Shown: positions 56,759 to 64,000 of the stretch, in pieces
Layout: every line of letters starts with the position of its first letter
Numbering within the stretch: position 1 is the first letter of the stretch
NCBI GenBank assembly: GCA_016795325.1
Contig: JAEUHY010000059.1
Span: 186,001 to 250,000 of the forward strand
Length of the DNA: 64,000 nucleotides
Direction: 5' to 3'
Source: Planctomycetota bacterium
GTDB lineage: Bacteria > Planctomycetota > UBA1135 > GCA-002686595
The notes under the pieces: model-generated
What the model was told of the DNA's origin: nothing
The model's input: only the letters and a program-made list of their open reading frames with translations
The model's database searches: none
Position numbers and translations under genes: made by a program

Positions 56759-57766
56759 TCAGGAGTCGCGCCGGATCGGCGCGTCGAGCGAGCGGTAGTA
56801 CACGCCACGGTCGCCGCCGCTGCGCTTGGCGTGGCGCAGGGCTTCTTCGGCGTGCAGGCGCAGTTCTTCGACGGAGCGCAGGTCGGCGCCCCCGAAGGTC
56901 TCGAAGCCGATGCTGCCGGTCACGCGCACCTGTCGACCGTCGGCGCCGCTCGTGCAACTCACCGCGCCGATGGCCTCGAGCAGGCGCAACACGACGCTCG
57001 CCGCGTCGACCTTGCGTGTGTACGGCAGCAGCACGCCGAATTCGTCGCCGCCCAGTCGCGCGGCGACGTCCTCGGCGCGCAGGTTCGCGCGGATCGCCGC
57101 CCCCACGTTCGCGATGATCTCATCGCCCAGCGTGTGGTCGTAGAGCTTGTTGATGCTGCCGAACTCGTCGAGATCGATGACGAGCAGGCCCAGGTGCAGG
57201 TGGTGCCGCTGCGACGCGGAGAAGTGGGCGCGCAAGTGTCCCTGGAACACGTGGGGACGCAGCAGATCGGTGCGATCGTCGTGCGTGGCCAAGTGCCGCA
57301 GGCGGGCGGATTCGCGATGCGCTGTCACTTGGCGGTGAAGCAGTTCGATGCGCAAGGCGAGCTCGTCGACGCTCGCGCTGCGGCGCACCACGTCCCAGGG
57401 CGTCGCCGGCGCGCTTTGCACGCGGTCCCATGGCGACGCCGGCGCGAGGTCGTCGACGACCGCCAGGACTCCCAAGCCGTGGCCGGCGGCTTGCGCGAGA
57501 GCCTCGAGTTCGCGGCTCGACTGGTGCGAAAGGCGGTCGACGACCGCCACGGTGGCCGTGGCGGAGTGCGCGAGGCGCGCGCTGTCGGCCAGTGTGGTCG
57601 ACAGTCGCACTTCGAGACCGCGCTCGCGGAGCGTGGCCGCCCGCTCACCCCAACCCGCGCCACGGTGGTCGCACCACAGAACGACGGGCGTTGCGCCCGG
57701 TGCGCCGGCGCCGGGCGAGGCCTCGGCGCCGGAGGCTGCGGAACTAGGCGGAAGACTCTGGGACAT
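56759..57766 (-). CDS. GGDEF diguanylate cyclase with degenerate N-terminal receiver-like domain
   Basis: 335 aa from the ATG at 57766; an upstream TTG at 57874 overlaps a probable -35 and is less likely. Residues about 30-130 resemble a receiver fold (VVLWCDHRG, VAVVDRLSH, LAVVDDLAP) but lack a convincing phospho-acceptor set. The GGDEF domain has substrate residues in LLVIDLDEFGSIN and an intact RLGGDEFGV active site, so it should make cyclic di-GMP from GTP. There is no clear RxxD inhibitory site. A c-di-GMP riboswitch elsewhere in the window is a possible downstream reader. It is convergent with the NPCBM gene. Confidence 0.9.
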   Translation of the reverse strand: MSQSLPPSSAASGAEASPGAGAPGATPVVLWCDHRGAGWGERAATLRERGLEVRLSTTLADSARLAHSATATVAVVDRLSHQSSRELEALAQAAGHGLGVLAVVDDLAPASPWDRVQSAPATPWDVVRRSASVDELALRIELLHRQVTAHRESARLRHLATHDDRTDLLRPHVFQGHLRAHFSASQRHHLHLGLLVIDLDEFGSINKLYDHTLGDEIIANVGAAIRANLRAEDVAARLGGDEFGVLLPYTRKVDAASVVLRLLEAIGAVSCTSGADGRQVRVTGSIGFETFGGADLRSVEELRLHAEEALRHAKRSGGDRGVYYRSLDAPIRRDS

Positions 57767-57846
57767 CGGTGAAGGGCTCGGGGCGGCGCGCAGTCGGCGC
57801 GCCTGCGGCGCACTGCTGGCGGAGGAAAGTATCGCCTGCCCCTCGA

Positions 57847-57874
57847 GATTTAGGAATGTGCTTTTCGGCGACAA
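57847..57874 (-). promoter_or_regulatory. Possible promoter of the GGDEF gene
   Basis: Minus-strand TTGTCG (57874-57869), a 16-nt spacer and TAAATC (57852-57847) in a locally A/T-richer patch. It would give a leader of about 70 nt before the ATG at 57766. Confidence 0.4.
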
Positions 57875-58481
57875 GGTGTGCGTCCAGGGTGGGCCGGGTG
57901 GGCCGCAGCGTTGGGGAGGGTGGGGGGCGAGTCGCGGCGGACAACCGGCCGCACCGGCTCAGGCCGCGCTAGGGCCGACCGGGGAAGCGGGCCGCCGAGG
58001 CGGGGGCGGGGCGGGAGTGGAGCAGAGGAGCACGGAGCAGAGGAGCACGGAGCGGGAGGAGGCGGTGCGCAGCGGCCAGCGGGCGTCGGGTTGGCCGTCG
58101 CTCGCGAAGCGCCGTGCGATTCGCGAGGTTCACAGGGGAATCCGAGCCGAGTTCCGCACTCGGGGGCGCCATTTTCTCGGGAGCTCGGCCGGCGCCGCAT
58201 AGAACCCGCCGCCGGTCGCCGTTAGACTTCTCGCCCCTTTTTGCTCGCGTTCCTCGCCATCGTCGCCCCCGCGGGCGGCGGCGGCGGCAGAGCGCGAGCG
58301 AGGCGCTGCACGTCGCACCTGGCGATCGCTTCCCGCGACCGTCTCGCGCAGAAGACCCGTGCTCGCGGGCGCCACGCTCTCCAGGCGTGGTCGCGTTCGG
58401 CCCTGTCGTTTTCCTGACATCTTGTCGTCTTGCGGGTCGCTGCCGCCACCGTGGCGCTGCGCAACTCGCCCTCCCTTTCTC
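57875..58481. other. Intergenic region between divergent GGDEF and rpsB
   Basis: About 600 bp without a credible gene. A TAGACT hexamer at 58223-58228 followed by TCTCGCCCC could be the -10 of the rpsB operon, giving a leader of about 245 nt. A short tandem repeat lies at 58021-58050. Confidence 0.45.
58021..58050. repeat. Two perfect 15-bp tandem repeats
   Basis: AGCAGAGGAGCACGG occurs twice in succession, with degenerate partial copies on both sides. It is purine-rich on the plus strand and not in a gene. Confidence 0.85.
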
Positions 58482-59339
58482 ATGCAATCCGTCACAGTCC
58501 AACAACTCATCGAAGCCGGTGTGCACTTCGGATGCCGCGTGTCGCGGTGGAATCCGAAGATGGCGCCGTACATCTACGGCCGGCGCAACCTGATCCACAT
58601 CATGGATGTGCGTCAGACCATGCGCGGGCTCCTCCGCGCGCAGAACTTCCTCTACCACGTCGCTGCCGAAGGCAACCAGATCCTGTTCGTCGGCACCAAG
58701 CGTCAGGTCAAGGGCGTCATCCAAGACGCCGGCCAGCGCAGCGGCATGCCGGTCGTCATCGAGCGCTGGATCGGCGGCACGTTGACGAACTTCTCCGTGA
58801 TCCGCAGCCGCCTGCGCCGCCTCGAGGAACTCGAAGGCATGCAGGAAGCGGGCACGCTCGAGCTCGAGTCCAAGAAGATGGGCTCGACGCTGCGCCGCGA
58901 GCTGCGCAAGATCGATCGCAACCTGGGCGGCATCCGCGAAATGACCCAGATGCCGGGCGCGATGGTCGTGATCGATCCCGCGCGCGAGATGAACGCGATC
59001 AAGGAAGCGCGTCGTCTGGGCGTGCCGGTGGTCGGCGTGCTCGACACCGACTGCGATCCGACCGTGGTCGACATCGTCATCCCGGGCAACGACGACGCGT
59101 TGAAGTCGGTGCGCCTCCTGGTCGACGCGCTCGTGTCGGCGGTCGAAGAGGGCTGCGCGAACCGCCGCGAGCAGGTGGCGTCGCAGGGCAACGGTCGGGG
59201 CGGCGAGGATGCGCAAGCCAGCGGCGACGAGCCGCGTCCGACGCGCGGTCAGCGCGCCCAGGACTTGCGTCCGCGTCGCGCCGCACCGGCGGCCTCCGCT
59301 CCGGCCGCGCCCGCGGGCGAAGCCGGCGCCGCGGAGTAG
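58482..59339 (+). CDS. rpsB: 30S ribosomal protein S2
   Basis: 285 aa. The S2 core spans about residues 1-230, with GVHFGCRVSRWNPKM at the N-terminus, FVGTKRQ, the conserved RWIGGTLTNF and VVGVLDTDCDP. The last 50 residues are an Ala/Pro/Arg-rich extension not found in most S2 proteins. It heads the conserved rpsB-tsf-pyrH-frr order. A 7-bp GC-rich hairpin follows the stop (59347-59364). Confidence 0.95.
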   Translation: MQSVTVQQLIEAGVHFGCRVSRWNPKMAPYIYGRRNLIHIMDVRQTMRGLLRAQNFLYHVAAEGNQILFVGTKRQVKGVIQDAGQRSGMPVVIERWIGGTLTNFSVIRSRLRRLEELEGMQEAGTLELESKKMGSTLRRELRKIDRNLGGIREMTQMPGAMVVIDPAREMNAIKEARRLGVPVVGVLDTDCDPTVVDIVIPGNDDALKSVRLLVDALVSAVEEGCANRREQVASQGNGRGGEDAQASGDEPRPTRGQRAQDLRPRRAAPAASAPAAPAGEAGAAE

Positions 59340-59346
59340 GCCCTGC

Positions 59347-59364
59347 GCGGGCGCGTGCGCCCGC
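59347..59364 (+). terminator. GC-rich hairpin after rpsB
   Basis: A 7-bp perfect stem GCGGGCG/CGCCCGC with a 4-nt loop, and no T tract. It may attenuate or process the rpsB-tsf message. Confidence 0.35.
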
Positions 59365-59505
59365 TCGGCTCGATCGTTCGCGCCCGACGAGGCCCTACGG
59401 CGGTCTCGGCGGGCGCTCAGCACTACGTACCGGCGCCGCTGACGCAAGCGCGCGGCGCACCCACGACCCCCAAAGAACTCACAAAGCTCCACACCTTCCA
59501 CTCCC

Positions 59506-60354
59506 ATGACGAACATCGACTCCAAGCTGGTGGGCAAGCTGCGCGACATGACCGGCGCGGCGCTCATGGACTGCAAGCGCGCCCTGCAAGAGGCGAACGG
59601 CGACATCGAGGCCGCCGTCGACCTCCTGCGCAAGAAGGGCCTCAAGAACGCCGACAAGCGCGCGGGCCGCAAGGCCGGCGCGGGTCGCGTGCACTCGATC
59701 GTGTCGCCGGACGGCCGTCGCGGCGCGATGGTGCTCATGACCAGCGAGACCGACTTCGTGCCGCCGACGGACGACTTCAAGTCGCTGCTCGAGCGCATCA
59801 CGCAGGTCGCGTACGACAAGCGCATCGGCAGCGCCAGCGCGCTGCTCGAGCAGACGCTCGGCGGCGCGCCCGTCGCCGAAGCGCTCAAGGCGCTGACCGG
59901 CAAGTGCGGCGAAAACGTCGAAGCGCCCAACGTGGCGTGCTTCGAGGTCGCCAAGGGCGCGGTGGGCGGCTACATCCACCACGACATGAAGACCGCGGGC
60001 TTCGCCGCGATCTCGACCGGCGCATCGGCCGAGGCGGCGCAGGAGTTCCTCAAGGAACTGGGCATGCACATCGTGTTCAGCCGCCCGCAGGCGCTCGAGC
60101 GCTCGCAAATCCCGGCCGAGGCCGTCGAGCGTGAGCGCGCGGTCTACGCCGAGAGCGACGAGGTCAAGAGCAAGCCCGAGGATCGCCGCGCGAAGATCGT
60201 CGAGGGCAAGCTCGAGAAGTTCTTCGCCGGTGTCGCGCTGCTCGAGCAGCCCTGGTTCAAGGACGACAAGACGACCGTGCGCAAGAAGCTCAGCGAAGCG
60301 CTCGGCGCCGACGCCAAGGTCGAGGGCTTCGCGCTGTTCGTCGTCGGAGCCTGA
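59506..60354 (+). CDS. tsf: Elongation factor Ts
   Basis: 282 aa. The N-terminal UBA-like domain is followed by the core with DMTGAALMDCKRAL (residues 14-27) and SETDFV near residues 80-85, both needed for EF-Tu contact. The usual TDFVARN reads TDFVPPT here. It recycles EF-Tu-GDP. It lies 166 bp after rpsB and is followed by a strong hairpin. Confidence 0.95.
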   Translation: MTNIDSKLVGKLRDMTGAALMDCKRALQEANGDIEAAVDLLRKKGLKNADKRAGRKAGAGRVHSIVSPDGRRGAMVLMTSETDFVPPTDDFKSLLERITQVAYDKRIGSASALLEQTLGGAPVAEALKALTGKCGENVEAPNVACFEVAKGAVGGYIHHDMKTAGFAAISTGASAEAAQEFLKELGMHIVFSRPQALERSQIPAEAVERERAVYAESDEVKSKPEDRRAKIVEGKLEKFFAGVALLEQPWFKDDKTTVRKKLSEALGADAKVEGFALFVVGA

Positions 60355-60364
60355 ACGAGCCAAC

Positions 60365-60399
60365 GTCGACGGGGGCCATCGTCAGTGGCCGCCGTCGAC
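60365..60399 (+). terminator. Long hairpin between tsf and pyrH
   Basis: A 13-bp stem with one G-G mismatch (GTCGACGG...CCGTCGAC outside, GGCCA/TGGCC inside) and a 7-nt loop, 10 nt after the tsf stop. There is no T tract, so partial termination or mRNA stabilisation is possible. Confidence 0.5.
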
Positions 60400-60489
60400 C
60401 TGCGTGTCCGCTCCACGGGTGGCCGCGCTCCGCATGCCCGAGAGCGGAGCGTGGCCCTCACGCCGCGCCCCGCGTAAGCTCCCGCGCCC

Positions 60490-61206
60490 ATGAGTTACCA
60501 GCGCATCCTGCTCAAGCTGTCGGGTGAGTCCTTCGCCGATCGATCGGTCGGCGGCGGCCTCGATCCCGATGCGACCGCCAACGTGGCGCGGCAAGTCGCG
60601 AACGTCGTACGCATGGGCGTGGAAGTCGCCGTGGTCGTCGGCGGCGGCAACATCCTGCGCGGCGCCAAGGTGGCCGGCCGCTCGCAGTCGCGCGCGAGCG
60701 CCGACTACATGGGGATGCTCGGCACGGTGATCAACGCTCTGGCGTTGTCGGACGCCATCGAAGCGCTGAAGTTCGAGACGCGCGTGCTCACCGCGATCGA
60801 GATCGCCAAGGTCGCCGAGCCCTTCGTGCGCCGGCGCGCGCTCGCGCACCTGGCCAAGGGCCGCGTCGTGATCCTCGCCGCCGGCACCGGCAACCCGTTC
60901 TTCTCGACGGACACGGCGGCCGCGTTGCGCGCGCGGGAATTGGCCTGCGACGCCTTGCTCAAGGCCACCAAGGTCGACGGCGTCTACACCGCAGACCCTG
61001 TGCTCGACCCCAAGGCCACGCGGATCGACGCGCTGACGCACCAGCAATTCCTCGACCTGCAGCTGCGCGTGATGGACGCGACTGCGGTCAGTCTCGCGCA
61101 GGAGTCCAACCTGCCCATCGTCGTGTTCGATGTCTTCCAGGACGGCAACATCGAGCGCGTCGTGCGCGGACAGGCGATCGGCACCACCATTCGGAGCAAG
61201 CCATGA
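60490..61206 (+). CDS. pyrH: Uridylate kinase
   Basis: 238 aa. It belongs to the bacterial amino-acid-kinase-fold UMP kinases: LKLSGESFAD, VGGGNILRG, DYMGMLGTVINALAL and GTGNPFFSTDTAA are all family landmarks. It makes UDP from UMP and is usually a GTP-activated, UTP-inhibited hexamer. It overlaps frr by 4 bp (ATGA). A TAAGCT hexamer lies about 10 nt before the ATG, which may give a second promoter in the operon. Confidence 0.95.
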   Translation: MSYQRILLKLSGESFADRSVGGGLDPDATANVARQVANVVRMGVEVAVVVGGGNILRGAKVAGRSQSRASADYMGMLGTVINALALSDAIEALKFETRVLTAIEIAKVAEPFVRRRALAHLAKGRVVILAAGTGNPFFSTDTAAALRARELACDALLKATKVDGVYTADPVLDPKATRIDALTHQQFLDLQLRVMDATAVSLAQESNLPIVVFDVFQDGNIERVVRGQAIGTTIRSKP

Positions 61207-61772
61207 GCAGCCAAGCGGCCGCCAAGATTCAGCAAGACGTCACCACCGGCATGGACAAGGCCCTGCGGCACGTGCAGGAGCTTCTCAAGGGCGTGCGCTC
61301 GGGCCGCGCGTCGTCGGCCCTGGTCGACAACATCCGCGTCGACTACTACGGCTCGATGACGCCGCTCAACCAGGTCGCCGCGATCTCGATCCCCGAGCCG
61401 CGCCAGATCATGATCAAGCCGTTCGACATGACGGCCTTGAACGAGATCAACAAGGCGATCCTCAAGAGCGACCTGGGCATCACGCCGCAGTCCGACGGCA
61501 AGGTGTTGCGCCTGCAGATGCCGCCGCTGTCCGGCGAGCAGCGCCAGAAGTACGCGGCCAAGGTCAAGGAGATGTGCGAAGAGGCGCGCGTCGCCATGCG
61601 CAACGTGCGCCGCGACGCCAACAAGCACGCCGACGCCGAGCTCAAGGGTGGCGGCCTGACCGAGGACGAGCACAAGCGTCTGCTCGAGAAGATCCAGGAC
61701 GCGCTCAAGGAGTTCGAGAAGAAGCTCGACGGCGTGCAGGCCTCGAAGACCAAGGAAATCACCGAGGTATAG
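61203..61772 (+). CDS. frr: Ribosome recycling factor
   Basis: 189 aa, normal length. It has the helical-bundle domain with the VRSGRASSALVDNI segment near residue 31, NQVAAISIPEPRQIMIKPFD, and NVRRDANKH near residue 138. It splits post-termination ribosomes with EF-G. Its ATG overlaps the pyrH stop, completing the rpsB-tsf-pyrH-frr block; tRNA genes follow at once. Confidence 0.95.
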   Translation: MSSQAAAKIQQDVTTGMDKALRHVQELLKGVRSGRASSALVDNIRVDYYGSMTPLNQVAAISIPEPRQIMIKPFDMTALNEINKAILKSDLGITPQSDGKVLRLQMPPLSGEQRQKYAAKVKEMCEEARVAMRNVRRDANKHADAELKGGGLTEDEHKRLLEKIQDALKEFEKKLDGVQASKTKEITEV

Positions 61773-61829
61773 TCGCCGGCGGCACAGCCGCGGCGCTGCG
61801 CCCCGCAGCACGCGGCCGAGGGAATGGAA

Positions 61830-61902
61830 GGGCGCATAGCTCAGTCGGTAGAGCAGCTGGCTTTTAACCAGCGGGTCGTAGGTTCGAGTCCTACTGCGCT
61901 CA
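61830..61902 (+). tRNA. tRNA-Lys (anticodon UUU)
   Basis: A 73-nt cloverleaf: acceptor GGGCGCA pairs with TGCGCTC (one G-T), the D arm has AGCTCAGTCGGTAGAGC, the anticodon stem GCTGG/CCAGC encloses CTTTTAA with TTT in the anticodon position, and the T arm has GGTTCGAGTCC. The discriminator is A. CCA is not encoded. Confidence 0.95.
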
Positions 61903-61926
61903 CCCCCTTCTCGCAGCCTGCGGGGC

Positions 61927-61954
61927 TTTACATCCGCCGCCGCGGCGCTATTCT
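61927..61954 (+). promoter_or_regulatory. Sigma-70-like promoter before the second tRNA-Lys
   Basis: TTTACA (61927-61932), a 16-nt spacer and TATTCT (61949-61954), 48 nt before the second tRNA. This implies the two tRNA genes are at least partly independently transcribed. Confidence 0.55.
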
Positions 61955-62001
61955 CTCCGCCCCGCACAACGCGCGCGCGGCCACCCGGCGGCGCACGCGA
62001 C

Positions 62002-62077
<76 letters not shown>

Positions 62078-62081
62078 CTCA

Positions 62082-62122
62082 GCCGCAAGCCGCGCACGAA
62101 TGCGCGGCTTGCGGTGTTTCTG
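62082..62122 (+). terminator. Intrinsic terminator of the tRNA-Lys unit
   Basis: A perfect 14-bp stem (62083-62096 with 62101-62114) and a CGAA loop, followed by TGTTTCT. It begins 5 nt after the CCA end of the second tRNA. Confidence 0.85.
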
Positions 62123-62209
62123 CCCGGTCCGCCGCGCGCTCTGCCCGGCTCTCTGCCCGCCAGCGCAGAGGTCCGACCGTGTCTGGCGCCGTTGGAGCGC
62201 GCCGCACGC

Positions 62210-63562
62210 TCACGCGCTGTGCAGCGCCTCGCGACGCAGCTCTTCGAGCGCGTCGGCCTGCTTGGGAATCGCGGCCGTCAAGACTTCGGATCCACCGGCG
62301 GTGACGAGCACGTCGTCCTCGATGCGGATGCCGATGCCGCGCCAGCGCGGCTCGACGGAGGCTTCGTCCGGCGCGACGTACAGGCCGGGCTCGACCGTGA
62401 TCACCATGCCCGGCTCGAGCGCGCGCGACGCACCGTCGCGCACGTACGCGCCGCCGTCGTGCACGTCCAGGCCGAGCCAATGGCTCGTGCGGTGCATGTA
62501 GAAGCGCTTGTACGAACCAGAGGCGAGCGCCTCGTCCACGCTTTCGGGCAGCAGCTTGTGCTCGCACAGGCCTTCCACCAACGCGCGCAACGCGCACTGG
62601 TGGATCTGATCGATCGTCGTTCCCGTTCGCACGATGGCGAGCGCCGCCAACTGCGCGCGCAGCACGACGTCGTACAGCGCGCGTTGTTCGGCGGAGAAAC
62701 GACGCCCCACCGGAAAGGTGCGCGTGACATCGCACGCGTAGTGCTCGAACTCCGCGCCGGCGTCGATCAGCAGCAGCTCGCCGTCAGCGAGCGGCGCGTC
62801 GTTCTCGACGTAGTGCAACACGCACGCGTTCGCGCCGCCGGCGACGATCGAGTTGTAGGCGGGCGCGTCGGCGCCCAGGCGCCGGAACTCGTACTCCAGG
62901 CGCGCCTCGACCTCGCGTTCGTTGACGCCAGGGCGCGCGATGCGCAGCGCCGCGGCGTGTCCCGCGGCCGTGATCTCCGCCGCGCGCCGCATCGCGGACA
63001 GCTCCGCCGCGTCCTTGAACAGGCGCGCTTCGTGGAGCAGCGGCGCGGTGTCGACGATCTCCTGCGGCCAGGGCAGGGGCGAACGCGGTTTGGCGCGCAT
63101 GCGCGTGAGCGTCGCGAGCACCTCGGCGTCGTTGGCGGCGTCGACGCCCGTGCGGTAGCACAGCTGCGTGCAGCCCTCGAGCAGCGTCGGCAGCTCCTTC
63201 CAGAGTTGTTCGATCGGCCGCGCCTCGTCGACGCCCAGCGCCTCGCAGGCGCGCTCGACGCCCAGGCGCAAACCGCTCCAGATTTCCTGCTCGCGGTCGC
63301 GCGGACGCAGGAACAGCACGCTGCGCGCCGCTCGTTCGCCGACCTTGGGCAGCAGGAGCAGCGCCGCGTGCGGCTCGCCGAAGCCCGTCAAGCGCCAGAA
63401 GTCGCTGTCGGGCCGGTAGCGGTGTTCGGTGTCGGCGTTGCGCGCCTTGGGCCGCGCGGCGGGGATCAGCGCCGCGGCCTGACGCGCCGAGAGGGTCTCG
63501 AGGATCTGTTGGCGGCGCGCGCGATACGGCGCCGTGCGCGAGGGTTCGTAACGGTGGAGCAT
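62210..63562 (-). CDS. pepP: Xaa-Pro aminopeptidase (PepP-type, M24B)
   Basis: 450 aa from the ATG at 63562. The AMP_N domain covers about residues 1-150 (RYRPDSDFWRLTGF is its usual landmark). The peptidase domain has metal ligands in LLIDAGAEFEHYACDVTRT, MHRTSHWLGLDVHD, a Glu in ITVEPGLY and a last Glu in IRIEDDVLV. It removes N-terminal residues that precede proline in cytoplasmic peptides. It has no signal peptide, unlike the Tat-exported M24 protein at about 26 kb. It faces the tRNA terminator. Confidence 0.92.
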   Translation of the reverse strand: MLHRYEPSRTAPYRARRQQILETLSARQAAALIPAARPKARNADTEHRYRPDSDFWRLTGFGEPHAALLLLPKVGERAARSVLFLRPRDREQEIWSGLRLGVERACEALGVDEARPIEQLWKELPTLLEGCTQLCYRTGVDAANDAEVLATLTRMRAKPRSPLPWPQEIVDTAPLLHEARLFKDAAELSAMRRAAEITAAGHAAALRIARPGVNEREVEARLEYEFRRLGADAPAYNSIVAGGANACVLHYVENDAPLADGELLLIDAGAEFEHYACDVTRTFPVGRRFSAEQRALYDVVLRAQLAALAIVRTGTTIDQIHQCALRALVEGLCEHKLLPESVDEALASGSYKRFYMHRTSHWLGLDVHDGGAYVRDGASRALEPGMVITVEPGLYVAPDEASVEPRWRGIGIRIEDDVLVTAGGSEVLTAAIPKQADALEELRREALHSA

Positions 63563-63594
63563 CCGCGTCAGCGTAAGGCGCCGCGGCCCACGGC

Positions 63595-64000
63595 TCACGG
63601 ACCTCGGCGCAGGGCCCAGGCTTCGGCGGCGCCGACCAGCGCGCGCCACTTCGACTCGCGGTCCGCGCCACGCGAAAAATCCAGGCGCGTCGCGAGCGGG
63701 TGAGCGCTCGGCGCGCCGAGGGCCAGTGCTTCCCACTGCCCTCGCACGCCGACGAGCGGCTCGAGGGCGACCGCGAAGCCGCGCAGGCGCGGGAGAAGCG
63801 GATCGGCGGGGGCGCCTACGAGCACGAAGCCGTGCTGGCGAACGCGCGGCTCGAGTTCGGCCGGCCAGGTCGAGGGCCAGCTGACCATGAGCGGCGCGAA
63901 GCGTGCGTACACGCTGAGCGGCGGACCGTCGGCCGCCAATTCGAGCTCGAGCGGGAGCACGGGCGCCTCGAGCTTTTCCCAGTCGACGTAGACGCCGCGC
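63595..64000 (-). CDS. Unknown protein, C-terminal part
   Basis: The frame is open from the window edge, so the start is outside; at least 134 residues are visible. An in-frame GTG at 63960 exists, but the sequence before it (VYVDWEKLEAP) continues the same protein-like composition. The visible part is Leu/Pro/Trp-rich, with WPSTWPAEL and a Trp-containing C-terminus. I do not recognise it. It ends 32 bp before pepP on the same strand, so the two may be cotranscribed. Confidence 0.55.
   Translation of the reverse strand, partial: RGVYVDWEKLEAPVLPLELELAADGPPLSVYARFAPLMVSWPSTWPAELEPRVRQHGFVLVGAPADPLLPRLRGFAVALEPLVGVRGQWEALALGAPSAHPLATRLDFSRGADRESKWRALVGAAEAWALRRGP

Overview
The window is about 64 kb of GC-rich bacterial chromosome with densely packed genes on both strands. 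It carries lpxB (lipid A, so a Gram-negative envelope) and several extracytoplasmic families that are common in Planctomycetota: an ASPIC/UnbV plus FG-GAP lipoprotein, an NPCBM-domain protein, DUF1570-like gluzincins, carboxypeptidase-regulatory repeat proteins, prenyltransferase/squalene-oxidase repeats and a sulfatase-fold enzyme. I infer a member of Planctomycetota, probably from a deep lineage. This is a family-content argument and was not tested with a tree.

Layout. 0-5 kb: the 5' part of a DUF262 protein (runs off the window), a fused 2-oxoacid dehydrogenase E1 overlapping an acyltransferase, and a DUF2807 lipoprotein. 5-10.8 kb: an HD phosphohydrolase, a sigma-28-type factor, a 0.9-kb region with no convincing protein gene, an IscU/NifU-like scaffold and a sigma-54 activator. 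10.8-25 kb: a PafA-like phosphatase, Nudix, EamA, thioesterase, a 1115-aa CRTAC1-like lipoprotein, an SGNH protein, a DprE2/DprE1-like pair, an Ap4A-type phosphatase and a membrane sulfatase-fold protein. 25-35.5 kb: a secreted M24 peptidase and S9 peptidase pair, signal peptidase I, SDR, Nudix, FAH-family hydrolase, a prenyltransferase-repeat protein and an iodotyrosine-deiodinase-like flavoprotein. 35.4-49.2 kb: lpxB, a TPR membrane protein, an ABC exporter pair, a small kinase-like protein, two gluzincin-type secreted proteins, a 1022-aa carboxypeptidase-regulatory protein and a HAD phosphatase. 49.3-55 kb (minus strand): groEL-groEL-dnaJ-grpE-fmdB. 55.4-57.8 kb: NPCBM protein and a GGDEF diguanylate cyclase. 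58.5-64 kb: rpsB-tsf-pyrH-frr, two tRNA-Lys genes with a clear terminator, an aminopeptidase P and a partial unknown gene.

The most interesting element lies at about 7.8-8.56 kb on the minus strand. A sigma-70-like promoter leads into a sequence matching the cyclic-di-GMP-I (GEMM-I) riboswitch aptamer. About 600 nt without a convincing protein gene follow, including five consecutive stem-loops (three with GGGG loops), and the unit closes at a strong intrinsic terminator. It therefore looks like a c-di-GMP-controlled non-coding RNA, placed between a sigma-28-type gene and an Fe-S scaffold/sigma-54 activator pair. A GGDEF protein with an intact active site is encoded in the same window.

A second pattern is that three genes (ending at 21341, 43067 and 48207) are followed by tandem copies of the DNA that straddles their own stop codon. 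Many genes also have a TANNNT-like hexamer only 8-30 nt before the start codon and no obvious Shine-Dalgarno, which suggests short or absent leaders.
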